In this document: positions 13,236 to 24,392 of the stretch, one piece after another | How the letters are laid out: the number at the start of each line of letters is the position of its first letter | Numbering within the stretch: the stretch's first letter is position 1 | DNA from: Rhytidiadelphus loreus | Lineage: Eukaryota; Streptophyta; Bryopsida; Hypnales; Hylocomiaceae | Length of the DNA stretch: 64,000 nt | Reading direction: 5' to 3' | Assembly (NCBI GenBank): GCA_947034895.1 | Contig: OX344764.1 | Span: 52,247,348 to 52,311,347 of the forward strand | Program-made: the position numbers and the translations under genes | Notes under the pieces: model-generated | Databases searched by the model: none | What the model was told of the DNA's origin: nothing | The model's input: only the letters and a program-made list of their open reading frames with translations

Positions 13236-13377
13236 GAGATTGCCTTTCACAGCTCACAAACAAAGAGGTTTTAAAAAAAAGGGGGGGTTACAATAGGTAG
13301 TAGATCACGTTTGCTATTTTGTGAACCTAGGGAGCTTGAGTCCATGAATATAGAAGCCTAGACTCCTATATTTTAAG

Positions 13378-13585
13378 CATCTTTCATAGTTATAGGATGT
13401 TTATATTATAGGTGTCAATGTTGTAGGTACTTATGTTATAAGCACCTTTTATGGTTATAGGTTATTTACATTATAGATGCCTAATTATATTATAGGTGTC
13501 TATGTTATATGCACTTTCTATAGTTTAAGGATGTTTATATTATAAATATGTATGTTATAGACATCTCCAATAGTTGTAGAGTACC
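13378..13585. repeat. Degenerate ~65-70-bp AT-rich tandem repeat
   Basis: Phrases such as TTATAGGTGTCTATGTTATA and GGATGTTTATATTATA recur three times with substitutions. Confidence 0.5.
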
Positions 13586-13632
13586 TATGTGTCTAAACTC
13601 AAGGCTTATAAGCTCACATACTAGCACCATTG

Positions 13633-14155
13633 AGTAGTAATGAACCTAATCCTACGTTTGCTAAAAATATTGCTTTCATCAGTGACGCAAATATTGAGGA
13701 CGTGTTTGGAAAGTGCTCCAAACCAAGCACAACCTATACATTGTTTTTATAGACCCGATCGTGGTGCATATGGCTTGCAAGATACACGAAGTATTTTACA
13801 CTACGATAATGACCCTCAAGGGGGGTATCACAGCTCAAGGACAAGCCACGGAACCACGCATCATTTTGAAGGTAACCAAGGAGGCTCCCAATACAACTTT
13901 ACGTCTACTGGAGGTGGTTCTCATGAACCTCAAGGAGGCCCTTCTTATGGCGGTTCAACTCAAGGAGTATCTACTCACAATGATTCAATTCCTCCTCCAA
14001 CTTTTGGAGGTCCATACCAAGGAAATTATGGACAAGCAAGTGGGCAAAACAGATATGGAGACGACTACTATGGCGGAGGACCATTTCTCAATGTTTATAG
14101 GTCTACTGGTACAGGTCCAAGCCAAAAAGATGACACCGAATCAAAATCTGAGTGA
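13633..14155 (+). pseudogene. C-terminal remnant of an unidentified Gly/Tyr/Gln-rich protein
   Basis: The frame ending at the TGA at 14153 is rich in Gly, Gln, Tyr and Ser (GGYHSSRTSHG, GGPSYGGSTQG, then DDYYGGGPF). Before about 13750 a different frame looks coding (SNEPNPTFAKNIAFISD), so a frameshift lies between. The upstream part is missing exactly where the GCTCACA-ended element stops, so that insertion may have cut the gene. Gly-rich tails of this kind occur at the ends of some plant hAT transposases, but I cannot assign it. The stop lies 110 bp before the 8-bp target duplication of the large hAT element. Confidence 0.4.
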
Positions 14156-14158
14156 AGT

Positions 14159-14193
14159 AGATTGGACTATTGGACTATTGGACTATTGGACAT
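14159..14193. repeat. TATTGGACT microsatellite
   Basis: The 9-bp word ATTGGACTA is repeated about four times immediately after the Gly-rich frame. Confidence 0.8.
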
Positions 14194-14289
14194 TTGTAAG
14201 ATTGTAGTTGTTGTCTCACAATACAATCAAGTGATTGTAAATTTGTAATCTCTTGCCACATAATATAGAAAGCAGGGTTGTCTTGTCTG

Positions 14290-14390
14290 ACATATTTTTG
14301 GGTTTAGGCGTCGTGTATGACGTCTGACGTCGCGTGTCGCGTGTCACCAAGTGTCGAGTTTACTTGACATCGCGTCGCAGAGGGGTAAAA
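14290..14390. promoter_or_regulatory. Left subterminal GTCGCG/GACGTC cluster of the hAT element
   Basis: CGTCGTG, GACGTCTGACGTCGCG, GTGTCGCG and CATCGCGTCGCAG occur within about 90 bp. The right end has the same kind of words in inverse order (26841-26912). In hAT elements, subterminal repeats of this kind are transposase-binding sites, so that role is inferred. Confidence 0.55.
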
Positions 14391-14554
14391 AAATTTATCC
14401 CACGGTAAATAGATTTTGCCTACGTGGCAAGGTTTACAAAATGACGTGGAAAGCCAACTTGGGTGACTGCGGGTAGGGGTGCATGTACTTCAGCCTTGGG
14501 CGACCGCGGATGGGGGCGCGTGCAAGTACAAATGGGGCGAGTACAGGTTCTAAA

Positions 14555-14715
14555 ATTAGGGCGACCTCTGGTCCAAGAGGGCGACTGCTGGTCCAGAGAG
14601 GCGACCTTTGGTCCAAAGGGGCGACTGCTGGTCCAGGGGGGCGACCTCTTGTCCAAAGGGGCGACTTCTGGTCCAGGGGGGTGACTGTTGGTCCAGGGGG
14701 GCGACCTCCTTGTTG
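14555..14715. repeat. 21-bp tandem repeat, GGGCGACTKCTGGTCCARRRG, about eight copies
   Basis: Units of 21 bp follow each other with substitutions only. Because 21 is a multiple of three, overlapping frames stay open on both strands, but these are by-products of the repeat and not genes. The GGGCGAC word links this array to the 162-bp array and to the right end (26690-26750). Confidence 0.85.
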
Positions 14716-15599
14716 CAATTGTCAAAAAACACTCAAAACTGCCATTTTTGTGCAAATTGCAAAGAGAAAAAAAATTTAGAATGGTATTTTTTTTCCATAT
14801 GTTACCATAGGATCTTGCAATAGAATAGTTTGAGAATGCATGGAAAAAATTTCAGACATTTTGACCACATAGATTGCAAGATAAATGCATTCAAAGTGAA
14901 GAAATTGTGTTTTTTTGGCACAATGGCAAACTAGTTTAAGACTTCAAATCTTCTTAACTTAAATAGTTTGAATTGTAGATCTTGAATTTAGTTTTTTTTC
15001 ATCATTCAAAATTGAGTTGAAAATATAGAAAAAATAAAAGTTTAAAATATAATGTAATTTTCATTATTTAAAAATTTATTTAGTAGAAGAAAGTATCGTA
15101 GAGGGAAAAACTAAATCATTAAGAGCTCTAAGATGGAATTAAAACTCACGAATTCCAATAGTGAGATTGTTCTAACAATCAATGTTGATTTGGTGGACCT
15201 ATTTGTTTTGAATTTTTCTGAAAATTGAACTCAAAAACAAATCCTATACCTATATTTTACAAACCAATATTATAATTGCTTGCAAAACAAGATGCTCTAC
15301 AACTTCTTGGCAACCTCTTCATATCATAAATCCAAATGAAATGAATAAAAGCTTTCCATATGAAAATAAAATAAAATATATGAGAAAAAAAATTAATTTT
15401 TAATTCAAATTTTTCAAGATTTGTTTTTGCTCATCCAAATGATTTAATTTAGATCAAAGCTAATTGTTGTATAACTCTTGCTCCTAGGCACCAATTAAAA
15501 TTAAAATTACATTCCTAAAAAGCTAATTTTTTTTTCCTATCTTTTCATAAAAAATTGACCATATAGGAACTTGGCCAAAATCCATTTGCCCCTTGTGAA
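14716..15599. other. AT-rich interior of the hAT element
   Basis: No frame of interest and no recognisable repeat were seen. Confidence 0.5.
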
Positions 15600-17015
15600 G
15601 ACAATGAGAATTTAGAGATTAACATCCTATCAGTGTATTATTTAACAAGTGGATTTTAAATTTGAACACCCTCTGAAGATTTGTATAAAAACATTCCTAT
15701 TTGATTTTCTCTATTCTCTATGCATCATCATACTTATGTATAATTTACCACCTTCATCTAAAATTTAAAAATAGAGGAAAGAGATTTAAATTAGAGCTTC
15801 TCCTCTTGAATTACGCAAATCTCTAAAAGTCATCCTAACAGGGTATTATTTATGAAGTAGATTTTAAAATACAAAATAATAAAATGTAGATTTTAGAAAG
15901 AGCTTTCCATTTTGAATTTCACTAACTTCCAAGTATCATCAATTCATCATACTCATGTATTATTTACCACTTTAATTTCAAGCTTAAAAATTAGAAGAAA
16001 GAGATTTAAATAAGAATTATTCCATTTGATTTAATATATGCAATCTCAAATAATCATCCTATGGGAGTATTATTTATCAAATGTATTTCAAAATACAAAA
16101 TAATGAATGGAGATATTTGCAATACCTTCCCCATTTAATTTTCTCGATTCTCCAAGCATCCTTGTACTCAACTACTTATGAATTATTTACCACATTTATC
16201 TCTAACTTAAAAATTAGAAGGAAGAGATTTGAATTAAAACTTCCTCTTTTGATTAATGCAAATCTCAAAGACTTATCCTATGGGTGTATTATTTATAAAT
16301 TGTTTTTCAAGATACAAAATAATGAATGGAGATATTTGCAATACCTTCCCCATTTAATTTTCTTGATTCTCCAAGCATCCTTGTACTCAACTACTTATGA
16401 ATTATTTACCACATTTATCTCTAACTTAAAAATTAGAAGGAAGAGATTTGAATTAAAACTTCCCCTTTTGATTTATGCAAATCTCAAAGACTTATCCTAT
16501 GGGTGTATTATTTATAAATTGTTTTTCAAGATACAAAATAATGCATGAAGATATTTGCAATACCTTCCCCATTTAATTTTCTTGATTTTCCAAGCTTCTT
16601 TGTACTCATGAATTATTTACCACCTTCATCTTTAATTTAAAAAATTAGTGGGGAAGAAATTTAAATGAAAACTTCCCCTTTTTATTTAATTTATGCAAAT
16701 TTCAACGAATTATCCTACTAAAGGGGTCTATAATTTATGAAGTATATTTCAAAATACAAAATAATGCATGAAAATATTTGCAATACCTTCTCCATTTAAT
16801 TTTTTTGATTCTCCAAACATCTTTGTACTTATGAATTATTTACCATATTCACTTCTAAATTAATGGAGAAGAGATTTAAATGAAAATTTCCCCTACGGAT
16901 TTAAACAAATCTCAAATAGTCATTCTATAAGTATATAATTTATCAAATGATTTCTAAAATACAAAAAAATAGATGGAGAGATATGTATGATCTTTCTTAT
17001 TTGATTTATTTCATA
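15600..17015. repeat. ~220-bp AT-rich tandem repeat, about six to seven copies
   Basis: A unit containing TATTATTTATAAA, TACAAAATAATGAATGGAGA, TTCCCCATTTAATTTTC, ACTTATGAATTATTTACCA and GGAAGAGATTTGAAT recurs with a period near 220 bp (landmarks at about 15870, 16099, 16318, 16538, 16760 and 16963). The two central copies are almost identical and the outer ones are diverged, the usual gradient of an array evolving by unequal exchange. Confidence 0.85.
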
Positions 17016-17399
17016 TCATATAATCCCAACCGAATAAATGAAAATGAACCATTGATATATATTTAACAAAATTGCATATTTGCAAAACTTGAGTGTTCAA
17101 TAGAAGATGACATCTTGCCATAAAATTTATATACTAGAGCTAATTAATAGATCAAACAAGATATTATCAAATACAAGTAGTACTATAGAGAATCCAAAGC
17201 AACTAGATTTTTAGAAGAGCTTTCATTTCTAATAAATGAGATTAGGTGTCAAAGCTATGAAATCTGATCTCATCAAGGTCCATTTACTTAGCTCACCTAA
17301 CAATGTACGTCCACTAATGTACCTAGCAAACTAAAACAAAAGTAATTGACTATAATGAAGTTCTCAATTTCTACTTTCATCACCCAAAAATTACAATCC

Positions 17400-19590
17400 A
17401 ATGAGTTTTTCAAGTAACTTTGAGTCCTGGGCGACCTCTCATGGAGGAGAACGCGGGTCAGGGCGAGTGCATAAGGGCGACCTCGGGTAAGGGGCGAGTG
17501 CGGGTGGAGGTGAAAAGAATGGCCTTCCTTTTGTCCAAAAATTGTCAAATTTGGGCCATTTGGGGGTTTCTAGGGGCGACTTCGGGTCTTCGGCGACCTC
17601 TCATGGAGGAGAACGCGGGTTAGGGCGAGTGCTTAAGGGCGACCTCGAGTAAGGGGCGACCGCGGGTGGAGGTGGAAAGAATGGCCATTTTTTTGTCCAA
17701 AAATTGACAAATTTGGGCCGTTTGGGGGTTTCTAGGGGCGACTTCGGGTCTTGGGCGACCTCTCATGGAGGAGAACGTGGGTCAGGGCGAGTGCTTAAGG
17801 GCGACCTCAGGTAAGGGGCGAGTGCGGGTGGAGGTGGAAAGAATGGCCTTCCTTTTGTCCAAAAATTGGCCAATTTGGGCCATTTGGGGGTTTCTAGGGG
17901 CGACTTCGGGTCTTGCTCGACCTCTCATGGAGGAGAACGCGAGTCAAGGCGAGTGCTTAAGGGCGACCTCGGGTAAGGGGCGACCGCGGGTGGAGGTGGA
18001 AAGCATGGCCTTCTTTTTGTCTAAAAATTGTCAAATTTGGGCCATTTGGGGGTTTCAAGGGGCGACTTCGGGTCTTCGGCGACCTCTCATGGAGGAGAAC
18101 GTGAGTCAAGGCGAGTGCTTAAGGGCGACCTTGGGTAAGGGGCGACCGCGGGTGGAGGTGGAAAAAATGGCCTTCGTTTTGTCCAAAAATTGGCCAATTT
18201 GGGCCCTTTGGGGTTTTTGAAGGGCGACTTCGGATCTTGCGCGACCTCTCATGGAGGAGAACGCGAGTCAAGGCGAGTGCTTAAGGGCGACCTCGGGTAA
18301 GGGGCGAGTGCGGGTGGAGGTGGAAAGAATGGCCTTCCTTTTGTCCCAAAATTGTCAAATTTGGGCCGTTTGGGGGTTTCTAGGGGCGACTTCGGGTCTT
18401 GGGCGACGTCTCATGGAGGAGAACGTGGGTTAGGGCGAGTACTTAAGGGCGACCTTGGGTATGGGGCGAGTGCGAGTGGAGGTGGAAGGAATGGCCTTCT
18501 TTTTGTCCAAAAATTGACAAATTTGGGCCGTTTGAGGGTTTCTAGGGGTGACTTCGGATCTTGGGCGACCTGTCATGGAGGAGAACGCGGGTCAGGGCGA
18601 GTGCTTAAGAGTGACCTCGGGTAAGGGGCGACCGCGGGTGGAGGTGGAAAGAATGGCCTTCTTTTTGTCCAAAAATTGTCAAATTTGGGCCGTTTGGGGG
18701 TTTCTAGGGGCGACTTCGGGTCTTGGGCGACATCTCATGGAGGAGAACGCGGGTCAGGGCGAGTGCTTAAGGGTGACCTCGGGTAAGGGACGAGTGGGGG
18801 TGGAGGTGGAAAGAATGGCCTTCTTCTTGTCAAAAAATTGTCAAATTTGGGCCGTTTGAGAGTTTCTAGGGGTGACTTCGGGTCTTGGGCGACCTCTCAT
18901 GGAGGAGAACGTAGGTAAGGGCGAGTGGTTAAGGGCGACCTCGGGTAAGGGGCGACCGCGGGTGGAGGTGGAAAAAATGGCCTTCTTTTTGTCCAAAAAT
19001 TGACAAATTTGGGCCGTTTGGGGGTTTCTAGGGGCGACTTCGGGTCTTGGGCAACCTCTCATGGAGGAGAACGCGGGTCAGGGCGAGTGCTTAAGGGCGA
19101 CCTCGGATAAGGGGCGTCCGCGGGTGGAGGTGGAAAGAATTGCCTTCCTTTTGTCCAAAAATTGGCCAATTTGGGCCCTTTGGGGGTTTCTAGGGGCGAC
19201 TTCGGGTCTTGGGCGACCTCTCATGGAGGAGAACGCGGGTCTGGGCGAGTGCGTAAGGGCGACCTCGGGTAAGGGGCGACCGCGGGTGGAGGTGGAAAGA
19301 ATTGCGTTCCTTTTGTCCAAAAATTGGCCAATTTGGGCCCTTTGGGGGTTTCTAGGGGCGACTTCGGGTCTTGGGCGACGTCTCATGGAGGAGAACGTGG
19401 GTCAGGGCGAGTGCTTAAGGGCGACCGCAGGTAAGGGGCGACCGCGGGTGGAGGTGGAAAGAATGGCCTTCCTTTTGTCCAAAAATTAGCAAATTTGGGC
19501 CATTTGGGGGTTTCTAGGGGCGACTTCGGGTCTTGGGCGACCTCTCATGGAGGAGAATGCGGGTCAGCTCGAGTGCTTAAGGGCGACCTC
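17400..19590. repeat. 162-bp GC-rich tandem array (about 13.5 copies), part 1
   Basis: Each unit contains GGGCGACCTCTCATGGAGG, CGAGTGCTTAAGGGCGACC, GGGTAAGGGGCGA, GGTGGAGGTGGAAAGAATGG, TTTTGTCCAAAAATTG and GGGGTTTCTAGGGGCGACTT. The ATG of the first phrase lies at 17441, 17603, 17765, 17927 and so on to 19547, always exactly 162 bp apart, so fourteen landmarks show no net indel. Because 162 is a multiple of three, 54-codon frames run through several units on both strands, but point mutations (for example CAG to TAG) close them at random places. The array is split by the copia element and continues at 24725. Confidence 0.95.
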
Positions 19591-19908
19591 TATTGAAAGC
19601 AAAGAACTTATATTGCAAATGAAGAGAGAACACAACAAGTAAATAGAAAGGGTAATAAAACCTAGCAAGGGGCTTTTTCTTTAATACTATTCTACCAATA
19701 AGCACCATGACTATCTTCACTTCACTCTATCTTCACTTCACTCTCACTTCAGTCTATCTTCACTCTATCTTCACTTCACTTCATTCTATTAAAAGGTTGT
19801 CCCTCTCTACTGGTACCTTGGTTGGCTACAAACAACTCCTAACTAAAGAAAGCCCATACATAGAGCTCACACATTAGTGCCTAAGTGTTCTAGTTACTAA
19901 TCTTAACA
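19591..19908 (-). repeat. 3' LTR of the copia element
   Basis: On the minus strand the LTR runs from TGTTAAGATTAG to GCTTTCAATA. It is 318 bp, the same length as the other LTR, with no difference seen. The last six codons of the polyprotein and its stop lie inside this LTR. Confidence 0.95.
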
Positions 19909-22900
19909 CTCCCACTTTGTTTGTTGCCAAACAATGTCAAACCCATCTCCGTGCGAAGAACTTCATGGCGAGGCTTAGCAATGGCCTTTGTCAACATATC
20001 TGCTACCATACGCTCTATTGGTATGTACCTCATCTCAATCACATTGCTCTCAACCTTCTCACGAATGAAGTGGTGTTGAATGTCAATGTGCTTGCTCCGA
20101 GAGTGGTGAGTTGGATTTTTCACCAAAGCAATGGCACCTTGATTGTCACACATGATGGGCGTGCTCTTCTCTTGCTCAAGGCCAACATCACTCAATAATT
20201 GACGAAGCCATAGCGCCTCCCTCGTGCATTGGCTAATGGCCATGTACTCTGCCTCGGTGGTAGACAACGCAATGGTCGGTTGCTTCTTTGAATTCCACGA
20301 AACCGCACCATCTCCAAGCATGAACACATAGCCCGATGTAGACCTCCGATCGGTTGCATCTCCTGCCCAATCTGCATCACAAAAGCCCACCAATGCAAGA
20401 CTCCTCCCTCCAAGCACCAATTTGGCCTCCAATGTGCCTTGGAGGTACCGCATGATCCTCTTCACCGCAGCCCAATGCATGGGACCGCTCTTGGCCATGT
20501 GTTGGCTCACCACACTCATGGGGAATGCAAGGTCAGCCCTCGTGGCCACCATGGCATACATCAAGCTCCCCACTGCGGCTTTGTAGGGCACATCCTCCAT
20601 CTCCACCTTCACGGCCTCATATTCCTCATTCGTGAGCTTCTCCAACTTGCAATGCACATCAAGTGGCGTGCCAATGGCCTTGCACTCCTCCATGTTGAAG
20701 CGCTTCAACACCTCCTCAATGTACTTGCTTTGGCTCATGGTGATGGTGCGAGCCGTCCATTGTCTTTGAAACTCCACCCCAAGACAATAGTGCAACTCAC
20801 CAAGGTCGCTTATGTCATACTCCCTCTTCAACATGGCCTTCACCTCCTCCATGATGTTCATGGTGTTGGTCATGATGATCAAGTCATCCACATACACGAT
20901 CACAATCACCAATGACGCACTCGTTTGCTTGATGTAGAGAGAGTGGTCCGCTTGACTCCTCTTGTAACCCTCCCTTGCAAACAAGGCATCCACATCCATG
21001 TACCATGCTCTCCCTGACTGCCTCAACCCATAGATGGCCTTCTTGAGCTTGCATTTGAGTTGTTCCCGCCCCTCCGCAACAAAATCCTTGGGTTGATCCA
21101 TGAAGATCACCTCCTCCAACTGTGGATTGAGAAACGCCGTGATCACATCCATTTGGTGCATCTCCAAGTCCATGGCTGCCCCGATGGTCCCCATGCATCG
21201 AATGGTGCAAAACTTGGCCACTGGTGCAAACGTCTCATTGAAGTCCACCCCCTTCACTTGAGAGTATTCCTTGGCTACCAATCTTGCCTTGTAGCGCACA
21301 ATGCTCCCCGATGCATCTCTCTTGGTGCAAAACACCCATTTGCACCCAACACTCTTGCGATCAGTAGGAAGAGGAGCAAGCTCCCACGTACCTTTGCTCA
21401 TAAGTGAGGCGTACTCCGCTTGCATGGCTAGCTCCCACTTGCTTGCATCCGCGCTCCTCATGGCCTCCTCCATGGTGCTTGGGTCTCTCACAAATGCCAC
21501 GTTTGCACGCTCCACTTGGTCTTGAGGCAAGATGTGGTTCATCCACCACTCTCCAAGCGGTCGTCGCTCCCTCGTGGGATATCTTGACTCCTTGGTCGCC
21601 TCTCCTACACCACCATCTTCATGTGGAGCCACAACCACCTTCTTCTTCGGCGTCGGTACGGTGAGAGGCTCCTCTTCTTCTTCTTCGGCCACTTCTTGGC
21701 CACTTGGAGATTGGTCCACCTCAAAGCCTCCATTGCTCCCACTTGGACCTATCTCCAAAGGTTCACCATCCACCTTCTTGTCTTCCATGAAAATGACATC
21801 TCGACTCTTGAGAATCTTCTTTGTCTCCAAGCACATGAGTCTATACGCCTTGGAGCCCTCCCAATAGCCCAAAAACAAGTACTTGGTGCCCTTGGCATCA
21901 AGCTTGGAGCGTTGGGGGCTCAAATCCAATACATACGCCACACATCCAAAGATGCGCATGTGGCTAATGTTGGGCCTCCTTCCACTCCATGCCTCTTGCG
22001 GTGTCATTGATGCAACCGCACTCGTGGGACACCGATTGCGAATGTAGGCTGCATTTGATACCGCCTCTGCCCAAAACTCGTACTTGAGGGCTTGGGCATG
22101 CAACATGGCTCGAACCATCTCCACAAGCGTACGATTGGCGCGCTCCGCCACACCATTTTGTTGCGGAGTGCATGGCACTGAGGTTTGATGTGCAATGCCG
22201 TGCTCTCTCATAAAGGCCTCAAAAGCCTTGGACGTGTACTCCCCACCGTTGTCCGACCTCAACACCTTGACCTTGTGGCCGCTCTCATTCTCCACAAGTG
22301 CCTTCCATGCCTTGAACCTCTCAAACACCTCACTCTTGCATTTGAGTACCAACACCCACACCTTCCTCGAAAAGTCATCAATGAAGGTGAGGAAATACCT
22401 TGCACCACCCATGGAAGTGGTCTTCATGGGGCCGCACACATCGGAGTGCACGATCTCCAACACCTTGGCCGCCCTTGTTGCCCCATCGCTTGGAAAAGGC
22501 TTCCCCGCTTGCTTGCCTTCAATGCAAGCCTCACACGTCAAATCGCAAGTGGCCTTCTTCACTTGCATGCCGCCCACCATGCCTTCAAGCGCCTTCACAC
22601 TCTTGACATTTAGGTGCCCCAATCGCTTGTGCCAAAGCTCCATCAAGTCTTGCACCACCGTCGCTTGTGCTACATAAGCCGTACTTGAGCCATTCACCGT
22701 CTTGAATTCAAGTTGATAAAGGTTGCCCAACTTTGGCGCCGTGACAATCATCTCTCCAATCCGTGCCACCAAAACACAACCTTGGATGTTGAATTGCACC
22801 TTCAAGCCTTGTGCCACCAACTTGCTCACCGAGAGCAAATTGGCATGCAACTTGGGCACATGCAATGCATCTTGGATGCGAATCTTCTTCATCAACCCTT

Positions 22901-23870
22901 TGACCTTCACCTCCACCACAATGCACCCCATGCCAATGGCCTCTACCATGCCATTGTTACCCAAAAACACATTGCGGTTGCTAATGGGTTGATAGGTGAG
23001 AAAAGCTTGCCTGTGAGGGGTCATGTGTTGCGTTGCCCCTGAATCGATGATCCACTTGAAGATGCGGTCGTCAAGACCATCACTTGCCGCAAATGCAAAC
23101 TCATCCTTTGCTTCAACAACCATTGCTTGGTTGGCTTTCTCCTTCTTCGCCTTCCAACAATTTCGAGCAAGGTGGCCTACTTGGCCGCAATTGTAGCACG
23201 TGCCTGTCTCCTTGCGTGGTGTAGAAGCCTCCCTCTTGTCATTTCGTACAAGAAGCGCTGAACCTCCTTCCTTGGTCTCATTCTCCTTCCTCCTCGACAC
23301 CTCGTGCATCAATCTTGCGGTGACATACTCCAAATCGAGGTCCTTCATGGCTCTTGTCTCCAACGCCGTGATGAGATACTCATATGAGGTGGGCAAACTC
23401 TCAAGGAGAGTCATCACAATATCTCCATCCGTCAACGGCACCTCTAAGGAAACGAGTTGGTCCGCAAGGCCCTTGACCTTGTTGATGTGGTCAAGCATGT
23501 CATCCCCCTCTTGCATCTTGCATGTGAAGAACTTGCGGCGAGTGAAGAGAATGTTGGACAAGCTCTTGGTCTCATGGATGTTGCAAAGGACCTTCCATGC
23601 ATCCGCAGGCCCCTTGCAAGAGCGCACGTGCGCAAGTTGACTATCCACGAGATTGCAAGCAATCATGGAGAAGGCCTTCTTCACCCTCCTCTCGTAAGAC
23701 TTCTTGATCTTGTCCTCGGCATCGTCAGGAGGAGCCTCCTCGGAATCCTCCACAATCTCCCAAACGTCCTTCTCCGCCAAGATCATCTCCATCTTGAACT
23801 TCCATAAGCCGAAGTCACCTCCATTGAACTTGTCGATGACGCGGACGCCTTCTCCCTCATTTGTAGCCAT
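19890..23870 (-). CDS. Copia gag-pol polyprotein, 1326 residues, intact
   Basis: A single frame encodes gag, protease, integrase, reverse transcriptase and RNase H in Ty1/copia order. The gag part ends in a zinc knuckle CYNCGQVGHLARNC (residues 225-238). The protease motif is DSGA (276-279). The integrase zinc-binding region has H414/H419 and C446/C449, and its catalytic triad fits D476, D540 (RSDNGGEY) and E576. The reverse transcriptase active site is YVDD (993-996). RNase H shows DADW (from 1165), TTEAEY (E1206) and CDNQGA (D1242), and ends with the KHIDIQHHFIRE motif. Length is normal for plant copia polyproteins and no stop or shift is seen. The start MATNEGEGVRVIDKFNG fits usual copia gag N-termini. 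Since gag and pol are one frame, the gag:pol ratio must be set some other way than by frameshifting. Expected to act in the cytoplasm (particles) and the nucleus (integration). Confidence 0.97.
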   Translation of the reverse strand: MATNEGEGVRVIDKFNGGDFGLWKFKMEMILAEKDVWEIVEDSEEAPPDDAEDKIKKSYERRVKKAFSMIACNLVDSQLAHVRSCKGPADAWKVLCNIHETKSLSNILFTRRKFFTCKMQEGDDMLDHINKVKGLADQLVSLEVPLTDGDIVMTLLESLPTSYEYLITALETRAMKDLDLEYVTARLMHEVSRRKENETKEGGSALLVRNDKREASTPRKETGTCYNCGQVGHLARNCWKAKKEKANQAMVVEAKDEFAFAASDGLDDRIFKWIIDSGATQHMTPHRQAFLTYQPISNRNVFLGNNGMVEAIGMGCIVVEVKVKGLMKKIRIQDALHVPKLHANLLSVSKLVAQGLKVQFNIQGCVLVARIGEMIVTAPKLGNLYQLEFKTVNGSSTAYVAQATVVQDLMELWHKRLGHLNVKSVKALEGMVGGMQVKKATCDLTCEACIEGKQAGKPFPSDGATRAAKVLEIVHSDVCGPMKTTSMGGARYFLTFIDDFSRKVWVLVLKCKSEVFERFKAWKALVENESGHKVKVLRSDNGGEYTSKAFEAFMREHGIAHQTSVPCTPQQNGVAERANRTLVEMVRAMLHAQALKYEFWAEAVSNAAYIRNRCPTSAVASMTPQEAWSGRRPNISHMRIFGCVAYVLDLSPQRSKLDAKGTKYLFLGYWEGSKAYRLMCLETKKILKSRDVIFMEDKKVDGEPLEIGPSGSNGGFEVDQSPSGQEVAEEEEEEPLTVPTPKKKVVVAPHEDGGVGEATKESRYPTRERRPLGEWWMNHILPQDQVERANVAFVRDPSTMEEAMRSADASKWELAMQAEYASLMSKGTWELAPLPTDRKSVGCKWVFCTKRDASGSIVRYKARLVAKEYSQVKGVDFNETFAPVAKFCTIRCMGTIGAAMDLEMHQMDVITAFLNPQLEEVIFMDQPKDFVAEGREQLKCKLKKAIYGLRQSGRAWYMDVDALFAREGYKRSQADHSLYIKQTSASLVIVIVYVDDLIIMTNTMNIMEEVKAMLKREYDISDLGELHYCLGVEFQRQWTARTITMSQSKYIEEVLKRFNMEECKAIGTPLDVHCKLEKLTNEEYEAVKVEMEDVPYKAAVGSLMYAMVATRADLAFPMSVVSQHMAKSGPMHWAAVKRIMRYLQGTLEAKLVLGGRSLALVGFCDADWAGDATDRRSTSGYVFMLGDGAVSWNSKKQPTIALSTTEAEYMAISQCTREALWLRQLLSDVGLEQEKSTPIMCDNQGAIALVKNPTHHSRSKHIDIQHHFIREKVESNVIEMRYIPIERMVADMLTKAIAKPRHEVLRTEMGLTLFGNKQSGSVKISN
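19909..19918 (-). other. Polypurine tract of the copia element
   Basis: On the minus strand AAAGTGGGAG stands directly before the TGTTAAG start of the 3' LTR, where a plus-strand primer tract must be. It also encodes part of the polyprotein C-terminus. Confidence 0.85.
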
Positions 23871-24392
23871 GCTACCACGTCTTCCGCTCTAGTTGGTTTC
23901 CCAATCACTCCAATGAGCCTCAATGGCTCTCCAAAGCCCCAACCAACACTCACGTGGTTGCCAACTCTCCAAAGTGACCCCAAAAGGTCCTAAGCACTCC
24001 AATGAGCCCTCAATGGCTCTCCAAAGTCCCAACCAACACTCACGTGGTTGCCAACTCCCCAAAATGAGTCCAAAAGCTCACAATCACTACAATGAGCCCT
24101 CAAATGATCTGATCTACTTCAAAGCACCCCCAAATGACCCAATCTACTCCAATAGAGCTCCAAATGATCTGATCTACTTCAAAGCACCTCCAAACAAGTG
24201 CCAAATGCAAGATCAGACCTCCAAGGATCCTACAAACCCCAAACAAGAGAGATCCTGACCAAACAAGAAGACCTTGAACTCAGAAAAAAAACCCTTCAAG
24301 TGACTCCAACTCCACTTGCTCCAAGCTCCAATTGGCGCCTCTCCAACAAAACACCTCCAAAGTCCTCCAACACCAAGTCACAATTCACATGC
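23871..24392 (-). repeat. Copia 5' leader with internal duplications
   Basis: Between primer site and ATG, a segment containing CCAACCAACACTCACGTGGT is duplicated with a ~90-bp spacing (about 23900-24080). A shorter one with GATCTGATCTACTTCAAAGC is duplicated about 62 bp apart (24108-24195). The leader is long and pyrimidine-rich on the + strand. Confidence 0.7.

Larger units (their letters stand above)
9390..13632. mobile_element. Probable decayed transposon with GCTCACA/GCTAGC termini, carrying SWIM-domain gene copies
   Basis: At 9397 the sequence GCTAGCGTGTGAGCG begins a run of TGTGAGC words. At 13612-13632 the inverse form appears (GCTCACATACTAGCACCATTG). The same terminus in reverse occurs at 50420-50490 and 55530-55568, where it ends in CAACCCTG, the inverse of a hAT-like CAGGGTTG end. 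Between the two ends lie two SWIM-domain pseudogene copies. No matching 8-bp target duplication was found, so the boundaries are tentative. The sequence on the right (13633 onward) reads as the tail of a gene cut by this insertion. Confidence 0.45.

Noticed and set aside
14463..14823. Overlapping frames of 60-110 codons on both strands
   Set aside because: They are produced by the 21-bp repeat, whose length is a multiple of three.
16081..16548. 155-codon frame in the ~220-bp AT-rich repeat
   Set aside because: It is a repeat by-product. The frame is lost in neighbouring units and has no protein features.
17420..19489. 54-residue-repeat proteins in the 162-bp array, both strands
   Set aside because: The period is a multiple of three, so frames stay open by arithmetic. 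Stops from point mutations fall at random units, there is no start context, and both strands look equally open.
17400..19590. CRISPR-like array
   Set aside because: Units are 162 bp with no alternation of conserved repeats and unique spacers, and the context is a plant nuclear genome.
19917..23983. Many open frames on the + strand opposite the copia polyprotein
   Set aside because: They are by-products of the GC-rich, biased codons of gag-pol. None has a domain, and the minus-strand frame explains the region fully.
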